A stretch of 37,550 bases of DNA, taken from positions 1-37,550 of the forward strand of contig CAIKAP010000018.1 in the NCBI GenBank assembly GCA_903825435.1. Reading direction: 5' to 3'. A program made the position numbers and the translations under genes. Of this stretch, positions 31,646 through 37,550 are shown piece by piece. The notes below the pieces were generated by a model. It was not told the DNA's origin and did no database searches. It worked only from the letters and a program-made list of their open reading frames with translations. This DNA is from an uncultured Verrucomicrobiota bacterium. GTDB lineage: Bacteria > Verrucomicrobiota > Verrucomicrobiia > Palsa-1439. Position 1 is the stretch's first letter. Every line of letters starts with the position of its first letter.

Positions 31646-31653
31646 GCTATACT
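31646..31653. promoter_or_regulatory. Shared divergent -10 region between hrpB and mpg
   Basis: The 24-bp spacer between the two start codons holds GCTATACT. On the plus strand this gives TATACT (31648-31653), six bases before the glycosylase ATG. On the minus strand it gives TATAGC (31646-31651), ten bases before the hrpB ATG. Neither strand has a good -35 hexamer. The spacer has no Shine-Dalgarno sequence, so both mRNAs would be leaderless or nearly so. Confidence 0.4.
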
Positions 31654-31659
31654 CCAACC

Positions 31660-32208
31660 ATGCGAAAGCTGGCGAGAGAGTTTTATGACCGCGACACGCA
31701 ACTCGTCGCACGCGAGTTGCTTGGGAAACTGCTCGTCCACGGCGACCGCGTCGGACGGATCGTCGAGACCGAGGCGTACCTTGGCCCACACGATCTCGCC
31801 GCACACTCGTCGCGCGGCCTGACGAAACGTAATGCCTCAATGTTCGGGCCTCCCGGCTACGCTTACGTGTACATGATCTACGGGATGTATTTCTGCATGA
31901 ACGTCGTCACCGAGCGCGAGGGACACGCCTCGGCGGTGTTGTTGCGGGCGTTGGAGCCGGTGCACAGCGTTACCGGCAAGACTAGAGGACCGGGGTTGCT
32001 TTGCAATGCGATGGGGATTGATCGACGGTTGAACGGATACGACCTGCTAAGTGAGGATTTCTTTATTGCTGAGGGCCGCGGCACTGAGGCCGCTCCCACA
32101 TTTCGGATCGTGAAACGTCCCCGCATCGGGGTGGAGTACGCCCGGCATTGGGCGCGACGGCATTTGCGGTTCTACATTGCCGGCAACCCTTACGTGTCGC
32201 GGCGCTGA
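31660..32208 (+). CDS. mpg: 3-methyladenine DNA glycosylase (AAG/Mpg family)
   Basis: 182-residue monofunctional glycosylase that removes alkylated purines (3-methyladenine, hypoxanthine) to start base-excision repair. Family features: FYDRDTQLVARELLGKLLVH, GRIVETEAYLGPHDLAAHSS with the catalytic Glu, LTKRNASMFGPPGYAYVYMI, and GPGLLCNAMGIDRRLNGYDL. The protein ends AGNPYVSRR, typical of the family. The start at 31660 (MRKLAREFYDRDTQ) gives the normal N-terminus. It is divergent from hrpB (24 bases) and converges on the next small gene (18 bases). Confidence 0.94.
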   Translation: MRKLAREFYDRDTQLVARELLGKLLVHGDRVGRIVETEAYLGPHDLAAHSSRGLTKRNASMFGPPGYAYVYMIYGMYFCMNVVTEREGHASAVLLRALEPVHSVTGKTRGPGLLCNAMGIDRRLNGYDLLSEDFFIAEGRGTEAAPTFRIVKRPRIGVEYARHWARRHLRFYIAGNPYVSRR

Positions 32209-32226
32209 CGTACGCCGTGGCTTGGA

Positions 32227-32622
32227 TCAATAGGTCAGTTTGAGCGTATAGCGGAGGATGTTGCCGCAATGAACGGTGTCAATGGTGGTCTTGTTCATCC
32301 AGCCTTGGCAACACATCTCATCCGTGACCGTGGTGCGGTGTGCGGCGACTGACTGTGCGAGCGATTTTGTCAGATCGAAATCGCCGCGAATACAACCTTG
32401 GTTCGGACAATTGATGCGGAAGACAGCCTTGGCTGTGTCGAGATTCGGTGTGAACTTGAAATGACTATTGCGGGTTGCGCCCTCGGGACCAAAGTGGCCG
32501 AGTTCCAAGACCATCGACTTTACTTTGGGGAACTTGTCGATTAAGCGGGGCGCGTCGTTCACCCGCTGGATTTCCTGCTGCTGGTATTCGTAGCGAGGTC
32601 CTTCTTTGGGGCGATAGAACAT
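32227..32622 (-). CDS. Conserved-looking cysteine-containing hypothetical protein
   Basis: 131-residue soluble protein with no known function. It has a polar N-terminal helix, then LGHFGPEGATRNSHFKFTPN, INCPNQGCIRGDFDLTKSLA, and MCCQGWMNKTTIDTVHCGNI before a closing strand LRYTLKLTY. The spaced cysteines (C-x4-C, CC, HC) look like a zinc site. I recall similar ~115-residue hypothetical proteins from soil PVC and acidobacterial genomes, but cannot name a family. It is 42 bases downstream of the 68-residue gene and probably in its operon. Confidence 0.6.
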   Translation of the reverse strand: MFYRPKEGPRYEYQQQEIQRVNDAPRLIDKFPKVKSMVLELGHFGPEGATRNSHFKFTPNLDTAKAVFRINCPNQGCIRGDFDLTKSLAQSVAAHRTTVTDEMCCQGWMNKTTIDTVHCGNILRYTLKLTY

Positions 32623-32664
32623 ATCAAGTCTTTCTGTTGGTTGAACGATGACGCCGATGACGGC

Positions 32665-32871
32665 TCAAGCTTTCATGCCGGTGAAACCAATCTTCGTGCA
32701 GAACTCAGCGACTGACCCGAAGTCGCGGTTGACGGCGTTACTTAATTCCGCCCGCGAAACACCGATGATGGCGATGAGCGACGGGATGGTGTAATCCCCA
32801 TCCGCTTTCAGTTTGCCGGAGCGAAGAGCGCGATGGATGCGGTCAGAGATGGCGGTGGCGTGTGTGTTCAT
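32665..32871 (-). CDS. Small hypothetical protein, possible DNA-binding helix-turn-helix
   Basis: 68 residues: MNTHATAISDRIHRALRSGK, then DGDYTIPSLIAIIGVSRAEL and SNAVNRDFGSVAEFCTKIGF. The spacing of IPSLIAIIGVSRAELSNAVN resembles a helix-turn-helix. A plausible ribosome-binding site (AAGGA, ten bases before the ATG) is present. I do not recognise the family. It may regulate itself and the following gene. Confidence 0.5.
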   Translation of the reverse strand: MNTHATAISDRIHRALRSGKLKADGDYTIPSLIAIIGVSRAELSNAVNRDFGSVAEFCTKIGFTGMKA

Positions 32872-33092
32872 GTTTACGGTTCCTTCGTGTTACTGGTTCG
32901 GACGATTCGCGCGGGGACAAGGAAGGAAAGTCGAGCTTTGACCAACTGGCACTCTTCTTCCTCGACTCTCCACCACACCCTACGCCCAATCGTGAGGATA
33001 GCAACCGTTAGTTCGTCCCTCTGACGGAACACGCTTGCCGGGTTGATCCAAGTGCAGAAGATATTTGTGTGCCTACGTCAACTTCTGTTTTC
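32872..33092. other. Intergenic region upstream of the small-gene pair
   Basis: No coding sequence seen. It contains an imperfect inverted repeat whose best arms are AGTCGAG and CTCGACT (around 32930 and 32974), too far apart and too weak to call a terminator. The promoter of the 68-residue gene should lie here on the minus strand, but no convincing hexamer pair was found. Confidence 0.4.
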
Positions 33093-33192
33093 TTGTAGGC
33101 CGCCTCACCCGACGCGGCGATTTCCCTCGCAATTTCGCCGAGTAGGGTTTGCGGAGTACCTCATCTCGTCGGACTCGGCTTGCGGCCTACAA
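33093..33192. repeat. 100-bp palindromic repeat element
   Basis: The ends are perfect 11-bp inverted repeats: TTGTAGGCCGC at 33093-33103 and its complement at 33182-33192. Just inside, CCCGACG on the left faces CGTCGGA on the right with one offset, and GGCGA faces TTCGCC around the centre. The whole stretch can fold into a long, interrupted hairpin. It has the look of the dispersed, GTAGG-type palindromic repeats or non-autonomous elements (REP/MITE-like) of large PVC genomes. No other copy was noticed in this window. Confidence 0.55.
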
Positions 33193-33251
33193 CTATTCCC
33201 AACATTGCTGACAGTGCCGTTTTACGCCCTGCACCTTGGAAACGAAAGCTC

Positions 33252-33572
33252 TTATTCACTTTTTCGATAGCGCGAAGCCTTTGTGAACAGCTTTCCGATT
33301 CGCACAGGCACATGCGACGCATTGAGCTGATAGCCCTCAGCCTCCATAATCTGCCTCACCATATGACCGACCATCTGCTTTATCCGGTCCGCTCGAACAT
33401 CGTCGCCGAATTCTTCCAGCAGTTCTTCGGCGACTCCTTCCACAGCGGGGCGCTTGAGTTTCGACGCAGTTTTCATCATTAGTCGGCTATCAGTGCGCGT
33501 CAGATACGCCCACAGTTTTTTTCCGAGTTCAGTTTCAGCGAGGTCAGAGAAGTTCATAGGGTTGTATTTCAT
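33252..33572 (-). CDS. Hypothetical small basic protein
   Basis: 106 residues, mostly helical: MKYNPMNFSDLAETELGKKL, TRTDSRLMMKTASKLKRPAV, EEFGDDVRADRIKQMVGHMV and a basic C-terminus ending FTKASRYRKSE. No family recognised; the charge pattern allows nucleic-acid binding. I place the start at 33572, directly after a perfect 14-bp palindrome that could be an operator. A longer in-frame reading to 33719 is possible but its extra 49 residues look less protein-like. It is on the same strand as recQ, whose stop lies 171 bases upstream. Confidence 0.55.
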   Translation of the reverse strand: MKYNPMNFSDLAETELGKKLWAYLTRTDSRLMMKTASKLKRPAVEGVAEELLEEFGDDVRADRIKQMVGHMVRQIMEAEGYQLNASHVPVRIGKLFTKASRYRKSE

Positions 33573-33576
33573 ACGG

Positions 33577-33590
33577 GTGTATTCATACAC
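33577..33590. promoter_or_regulatory. Perfect 14-bp palindrome, possible operator
   Basis: GTGTATTCATACAC is a perfect inverted repeat ending four bases before the ATG of the 106-residue gene. Its size and AT-rich centre suit the binding site of a dimeric repressor, possibly the gene's own product. No regulator can be named. Confidence 0.4.
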
Positions 33591-33743
33591 GTATTCTCTA
33601 TGGACGTCAAGCGTCTTTTTTCGCGGTTTATGGTCTGCTCCGAAGCCACACAATGCCATGGACTGTAGCAACTGCTCCGGCTTCGCCGAGCTTTGGATCG
33701 TTCGCCAAGGAGCACTCATCTCCCGTCTATTGGCTTCGACCTT

Positions 33744-35870
33744 CTATCGCTTCCGCAAAATCGCCAATGTCTCCGCGCCGAACCGACGTGCTTTCGCGGG
33801 ACCGATCCCTTTGACTTCGAGCAACTCCGCTTCGGTCTGCGGTTTGATTCGCGCAAGTTCTTCCAATGTCCGGTCGGGATAAATCAGATAGGCACGGATG
33901 TTGCCCATTTTAGCCGCTTTGTTGCGCCGCCAGTCGCGCAACGCGTCGAACAACGTCGCGTCATAATCCACCGGCTCTGCCGGTTTGACGGCGGTCTCGC
34001 GTTTCTTGGCGGCTTTCTTCGGCGCAGCGGCAGCGGCGTGTTCCGGCAGCGCGAGTGGAATGGCTTGCTGGCGCAACATCACGTCGCGACCAAGCGGCGT
34101 TAGCGAGAGCGTCGGATATTGTCCGGCGCTGATTTCGATGCAGCCGGCTCGGATTAAAACGTCGAGCAGACTCCAGACGTAATCTTCGCCTTGCTCGCGC
34201 AACAGGCCGTACGTGCTGAGACGGTCGAGCCGGGCATCGAGCACATCTTTCGAGCGTGAGCCGACGAGCGTTTGCGCGATGCGACCGCGACCGAACCGGC
34301 CGTTGACGCGTGCTACGCAGCTCAACGCTTTTTGGATGACGATAATTTCCGCGTCGGTCGGCAATCGCGCGGCGGCGTGCGTCGCGGTGTTGCGGGCGAG
34401 ACAATTGTCGCAGACGCTGCAGCGCGGCTCGGCGTCGGTGTCGCCAAAATAATCGAGGATGAAATGGTGCCGGCACCCGCGATGGTCGGCGTAGGCGATG
34501 ATGCGTTGGAGTTTGCCGAGGTCGCGTTTGAGTTTTGCGTCGAGACGGTCGAAGTCAATCGGCAGGTCAGCGAATTCTTTCACCGGCTCGACGAGTCCGG
34601 TGGTGTACGTGCGGCTGCCTTGCCGGTAGTCGCGCTGGATGAAACCGGCGCGTTCGAGTTGGTAGAGCGCGCTGCCGACGGCCATCGGGTTTGTCGCCGA
34701 GGGAACTTGCTCGGCGATGTCGTCAATGGACATTTCAACCGGCCCGCGCGCGCAGAGGCGGCGGAGCGCGTCGTAAAGGCCTGCGATGATGTCGCGAGTT
34801 GGATTCGCGCCTTCGACAAAGAATTCCTGTGTCCGGACGTCGGCATAGTTGTAGAGGATTTCGCAGCGTGAAGGTTCGCCGTCGCGTCCGGCACGGCCAG
34901 CCTCCTGATAGTACGCCTCGACGCTGCCGGGAATGTCGTAGTGGATGACGAAGCGGAGATCGGCGCGGTCAATGCCCATGCCGAAGGCATTGGTCGCGAC
35001 GACGACGTCGGCCTTGCCGGTCATGAATTTGTCCTGCGCCTTTTTGCGCTGCTCGTCGCTCAACCCGGCATGGTAGGCAATGGAATTGATGTGGGCGGCT
35101 TTCAGGTGTTCTGCGACTTTCTCGACATGTTTGCGCGTGGCGCAATAGACGATGCCGGTCTTGAGTTGGCGGACAAACTCCTCGATGCGCGCGATCTTGC
35201 CGGCTTTGTTTTTTGCAGCGGTGACGCCGAGCGTGAGATTGTGCCGCGCGAAACCGGAGACGAACACTTGCGGAACTTGTCGGCCGAATTGGCCGAGCGC
35301 GAGTTGCGCAATGATGTCGTCACGAACTTCCGGCGTGGCGGTGGCGGTGAGCGCGATGACTTGCGGCTGGCCGAGGTCTTTGAGCGCCCATTTCAAGCGG
35401 AGATAGTCGGGCCGGAAATCGTGTCCCCATTGCGAGATGCAATGTGCCTCGTCCACGGCGAACAACGCGATGGAAAGCGGCGCAAGCGCGGCGACGAACC
35501 GCTCGCTCTTGAAACGCTCGGGCGCAATGTAGAGGAGCCGGTAATCGCCGCGCTTCATCGCAGCGATACGGTTGTCCATTTCCGATTGCCCGAGCGAGGA
35601 GTTGATGAAGGTGGCCGGGATGCCCTTCTCGACAAGGCCGTCCACCTGGTCTTTCATTAACGCAATCAGCGGCGAGACGACGACGGTGATGCCGTCGAGC
35701 ATCATTGCCGGCAACTGATAGCAAAGCGATTTACCTCCGCCGGTCGGCATGATGACGAGTGTATCGTCTCCAGCGAGGATAGCGTCGATGACGCTCTGCT
35801 GACCTTCGAGGAACTCGCGGAATCCGAAGTGTTGCTCCAAAAGTTGGCGTGGTTGGTCGGAATCAGACAT
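33744..35870 (-). CDS. recQ: ATP-dependent DNA helicase RecQ
   Basis: 708-residue 3'-to-5' helicase for recombination and repair. N-terminal helicase: QQSVIDAILAGDDTLVIMPT, Walker A MPTGGGKSLCYQLP, LLYIAPERFKSERFVAAL, DEAHCISQWGHDFRPDYLRL (motif II and aromatic loop), TATATPEVRDDI. Second lobe: GMGIDRADLRFVIHYDIPGS and YYQEAGRAGRDGEPSRCEIL. The zinc-binding region has CRHHFILDYFGDTDAEPRCS followed by VCDNC. A winged helix and a C-terminal HRDC domain (residues ~635-705, with LEELARIKPQTEAELLEVKG) complete the long form. A promoter with good hexamers ends six bases before the ATG, so the mRNA is probably leaderless. Confidence 0.96.
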   Translation of the reverse strand: MSDSDQPRQLLEQHFGFREFLEGQQSVIDAILAGDDTLVIMPTGGGKSLCYQLPAMMLDGITVVVSPLIALMKDQVDGLVEKGIPATFINSSLGQSEMDNRIAAMKRGDYRLLYIAPERFKSERFVAALAPLSIALFAVDEAHCISQWGHDFRPDYLRLKWALKDLGQPQVIALTATATPEVRDDIIAQLALGQFGRQVPQVFVSGFARHNLTLGVTAAKNKAGKIARIEEFVRQLKTGIVYCATRKHVEKVAEHLKAAHINSIAYHAGLSDEQRKKAQDKFMTGKADVVVATNAFGMGIDRADLRFVIHYDIPGSVEAYYQEAGRAGRDGEPSRCEILYNYADVRTQEFFVEGANPTRDIIAGLYDALRRLCARGPVEMSIDDIAEQVPSATNPMAVGSALYQLERAGFIQRDYRQGSRTYTTGLVEPVKEFADLPIDFDRLDAKLKRDLGKLQRIIAYADHRGCRHHFILDYFGDTDAEPRCSVCDNCLARNTATHAAARLPTDAEIIVIQKALSCVARVNGRFGRGRIAQTLVGSRSKDVLDARLDRLSTYGLLREQGEDYVWSLLDVLIRAGCIEISAGQYPTLSLTPLGRDVMLRQQAIPLALPEHAAAAAPKKAAKKRETAVKPAEPVDYDATLFDALRDWRRNKAAKMGNIRAYLIYPDRTLEELARIKPQTEAELLEVKGIGPAKARRFGAETLAILRKR

Positions 35871-35876
35871 GCCGTC

Positions 35877-35904
35877 ATTGTAATCAGAGACGGGAGGAGA
35901 GCAA
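35877..35904 (-). promoter_or_regulatory. Promoter of recQ
   Basis: On the minus strand TTGCTC (35899-35904), a 16-base spacer and TACAAT (35877-35882) precede the ATG by exactly six bases. The predicted start of transcription coincides with the start codon. There is no room for a Shine-Dalgarno sequence downstream of it. Confidence 0.5.
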
Positions 35905-35978
35905 GGGCGTCCGCCGCTACGCTGGTTGGAACAAGTGTCGCGGCCTCACGGACAGCTGTTGACGGGAGCCATACATCA

Positions 35979-36075
35979 GGTGCAACGGCGCTGAAAGGTT
36001 GCCGTATTCCTCGCCGCCAAGTTCACTAGGGAAGTGAACAGCCACGGCAACGTTCAGCCTTCCGGCAGCGGCACC
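35979..36075. ncRNA. Nested-stem structured element in the recQ-surA gap
   Basis: Four perfectly paired, strictly nested stems are seen: 35979-35983 with 36071-36075 (GGTGC/GCACC), 35990-35995 with 36053-36058 (GCTGAA/TTCAGC), 35998-36005 with 36044-36051 (GTTGCCGT/ACGGCAAC), and 36021-36027 with 36033-36039 (GTTCACT/AGTGAAC, 5-base loop). Together they form one long hairpin with internal loops, as in a structured RNA. The strand is undecided. On the minus strand the sequence outside it begins GTGCGAATG at 36123, like a group II intron 5' end, but no reverse transcriptase or domain V is present. The rest of the 375-base gap (35871-36245) shows no convincing gene; minus-strand frames of 84 codons overlap the structure and are probably chance. 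Confidence 0.45.
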
Positions 36076-36245
36076 CTCGGTTACGTGCTCGCTTTTTGTG
36101 CTGGCTGAGCCATTCATTCGCACGCCGTTTCCCTTTTCCAGGCAGATCAAGGAACTGAAAGCTAAGCTCAAGCAATCGTATGGACGATGACGTATGCCGA
36201 ACTATGTGGCTATCGTCAACACTATGCCTGCACAGACGCAAAACG

Positions 36246-37310
36246 TCACGGCTTCGGCGTTGCGGCGGGTGGACGAGCACTCGCAGCAGGTAGCGGAGTG
36301 TTTGTGGCGAGGGCGGGCAACGGCGAAAGGAAAATTTCGACCTTTGCCTTCTCGCGCAATCCTTTGACGTACTGCCGAATCACGTCGCCGCTCTTGCGCG
36401 ATTGCAGGAGCCGCTCGATGTCAGCTTTGACCTCGTCGAGGGAAAGTTGTTTTTCGGCCTTGCGGTCGGTAACGATCAGAACGTGGTAACCAAATTGGGT
36501 GGTGATGACTTCACTGACCTGGTTGGTTCCTAGGCTGAATGCTACTTTCTCGAACTCCGGCACCATTGAGCCGTGCGGGAAGAACCCGAGGTCGCCGCCT
36601 TTGGCGGCGCTACCGGGGTCGTCAGAGTATTTGCGGGCGATGTCGGCGAACTTCTCGCCGCCGAGCACGAATGAGCGGGCGGCGTTGATCTTGGTGCGCC
36701 TGACCTTCTTGATGTCGTCACCGTCCGCAGGTTCTACACGGACCAGAATGTGGCTGGCGCGGATCACCTCGGGCTGTTTAAAACGCGTGATATTGGCTTC
36801 GTAAAACGCTTTTACGTCGTCAGGCGGAACCTTAACTTGCGCCTCGGCAACGTGGCGAAGCGCTTCGGTGACGATGACGTTCTCGCTTGTGCGCCGCTCA
36901 AACTCAGCGCGTGAGACGCCGGCTTCCTGGAGGGACTTCAGCAGCGGTTCCTCGCCTCCAGCCATGGCGCGCGTGCGCTCAATCTGGGCTTTGACCTTTT
37001 CGTCGAGATCTGCGGGCCGATTGGCCTTGGCAAATTGCAGCACCACTTCGCGTTCAATCAGGCCGTTGAGAACGTCGTATTGCAGTTGCTGGCGTTGCTC
37101 GGGGGGGACGATACGGCCTTGCCGCTGAATTTGGGCGAGCAGCCCGCCGACGGCCATGTCCAGCTCGTGGCGATGAATGGCGACATCGCCAACGCGCGCC
37201 ACTACTTCGTCAGACTTGGGCGGTGGGGCATTGGTGACAGAGTTTTGAGCAACAGCCGAAACGACGGCGACGATGGCGACCAAGGCAAAGACAGCGGTGT
37301 GATTTTTCAT
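36246..37310 (-). CDS. SurA/PrsA-like periplasmic peptidyl-prolyl isomerase
   Basis: 354-residue exported foldase/chaperone. A signal peptide covers residues 1-22 (VFALVAIVAVVSAVAQ). The N-terminal SurA-like chaperone helices include VARVGDVAIHRHELDMAVGG, LIEREVVLQFAKANRPADLD and VPPDDVKAFYEANITRFKQP. One parvulin domain (about residues 205-305) has IRASHILVRVEPADGDD, FADIARKYSDDPGSAAKGGD, LGFFPHGSMVPEFEKVAFSL and FGYHVLIVTDRKAEKQLSLD, all hallmarks of PpiC/SurA rotamases. The C-terminus is Ala/Pro-rich. It probably helps fold outer-membrane or secreted proteins. The ATG at 37310 has AAGGAAC just upstream. A 25-base hairpin lies immediately before that site. Confidence 0.9.
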   Translation of the reverse strand: MKNHTAVFALVAIVAVVSAVAQNSVTNAPPPKSDEVVARVGDVAIHRHELDMAVGGLLAQIQRQGRIVPPEQRQQLQYDVLNGLIEREVVLQFAKANRPADLDEKVKAQIERTRAMAGGEEPLLKSLQEAGVSRAEFERRTSENVIVTEALRHVAEAQVKVPPDDVKAFYEANITRFKQPEVIRASHILVRVEPADGDDIKKVRRTKINAARSFVLGGEKFADIARKYSDDPGSAAKGGDLGFFPHGSMVPEFEKVAFSLGTNQVSEVITTQFGYHVLIVTDRKAEKQLSLDEVKADIERLLQSRKSGDVIRQYVKGLREKAKVEIFLSPLPALATNTPLPAASARPPAATPKP

Positions 37311-37323
37311 GAGTTCCTTTTCG

Positions 37324-37348
37324 AGAGCGTGGCACGCTACCACGCTCT
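37324..37348 (-). promoter_or_regulatory. Hairpin in the leader of the SurA-like gene
   Basis: AGAGCGTGG (37324-37332) and CCACGCTCT (37340-37348) form a perfect 9-bp stem with a 7-base loop, ending about eight bases before the ribosome-binding site. It could stabilise the leader or control initiation. It could also be a dispersed palindromic repeat. There is no U-run, so it is not an intrinsic terminator. Confidence 0.5.
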
Positions 37349-37401
37349 GCGCCGGTGAGTCAAGCTTGCGACGCCACTTTACCACGCCGCCAAGTGGAAC
37401 T

Positions 37402-37407
37402 ATTGTA
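37402..37407 (-). promoter_or_regulatory. Possible -10 box of the SurA-like gene
   Basis: TACAAT on the minus strand, with a weak TTTTGC 16 bases upstream. It would give a leader of about 85 bases that includes the hairpin at 37324-37348. Confidence 0.3.
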
Positions 37408-37466
37408 TACAGGAGACGTTCTTGCAAAACTTCTTTTAGTGGATGGCGATTGGAGTGGAGATGGCG

Positions 37467-37508
37467 AGCCGAAGGTGTGAAAACAGTTTTTCCAGAGGCC
37501 CTTCGGCT
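37467..37508. other. Inverted repeat near the right edge
   Basis: AGCCGAAGG (37467-37475) pairs perfectly with CCTTCGGCT (37500-37508); between them GAAAA and TTTTTC can pair too. An ATG at 37529 (MLRPWRR, cut by the edge) could begin a plus-strand gene, but only seven codons are visible. Nothing else is seen in 37408-37550. Confidence 0.35.
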
Positions 37509-37550
37509 TACTTTTACGATGGGCGACCATGCTCCGCCCTTGGCGTCGGC

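Noticed and set aside
33093-33192. CRISPR-like repeat
   Set aside because: It is a single inverted-repeat element; no regularly spaced direct repeats and no cas genes are present in the window.
33573-33719. N-terminal extension of the 106-residue gene to 33719
   Set aside because: The extra segment is less protein-like, spans the palindrome, and its ATG has a Shine-Dalgarno-like GGGAG too close to be useful.
35917-36171. 84-codon minus-strand frames in the recQ-surA gap
   Set aside because: Two overlapping frames of equal quality cover the nested-stem element; neither has a ribosome-binding site or a family I recognise.

Overview
The window reads as GC-rich chromosomal DNA from a polysaccharide-degrading, Gram-negative heterotroph. 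A member of the Verrucomicrobiota or a neighbouring PVC lineage is my best guess. That guess rests on gene content (secreted GH27, GH10 and GH92 glycosidases, a sulfatase remnant, a ClpS-DUF2017 pair, YdjY and YacP proteins, HrpB, a SurA-like chaperone) and not on any marker-gene comparison. It looks like an ordinary chromosome carrying a few scars of gene transfer and decay.

Layout. Positions 1-3520 are a scarred zone. It holds the start of an IS630-type transposase leaving the left edge, the 3' stub of a sulfatase, an intact secreted GH27 alpha-galactosidase-like gene, and then a run of broken polysaccharide-biosynthesis genes (carbamoyltransferase N-terminus, hexapeptide acyltransferase with about three frameshifts, radical-SAM C-terminus, two orphan gene starts). 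These lead into one intact O-antigen ligase/polymerase-like gene (3525-5042). clpS, DUF2017 and an atypical NAD(P)-binding epimerase/reductase follow with 4-base overlaps (5046-6753).

From 16560 down to 6758 nine genes run on the minus strand. The first six overlap one another: sensor kinase, response regulator, receiver-PAS-SpoIIE phosphatase, YdjY-like secreted protein, YacP/NYN nuclease, GH10 xylanase. A good internal promoter then starts oppD-oppF-transketolase.

Positions 16694-22854 are an ion-homeostasis stretch: P1B metal ATPase with a tiny membrane protein, MntP-like manganese exporter, KimA/APC-type transporter, FluC fluoride channel, DUF190 and a CBS-pair protein. Positions 22832-26824 carry an MFS transporter coupled to the tRNA-modification gene tsaC/sua5, a zinc-ribbon membrane protein, 6-phosphofructokinase and tRNA-Arg(UCG). 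A GH92 alpha-mannosidase gene (26888-29086) sits between 15-bp direct repeats, one of which contains the hrpB stop codon; it looks like an inserted cassette. hrpB and a 3-methyladenine DNA glycosylase gene diverge from a 24-bp spacer.

The right end has three small unrecognised genes, a 100-bp palindromic repeat, recQ with a probable leaderless promoter, a 97-bp nested-stem RNA-like structure, and a SurA/parvulin chaperone gene preceded by a strong hairpin.

The observations I find most worth following are the nested-stem element at 35979-36075, the GH92 cassette repeats, the fully overlapping signalling-nuclease-xylanase operon, and the recurrence of very short or absent leaders at several starts. 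I see no clear evidence of a defence system, CRISPR array or prophage.
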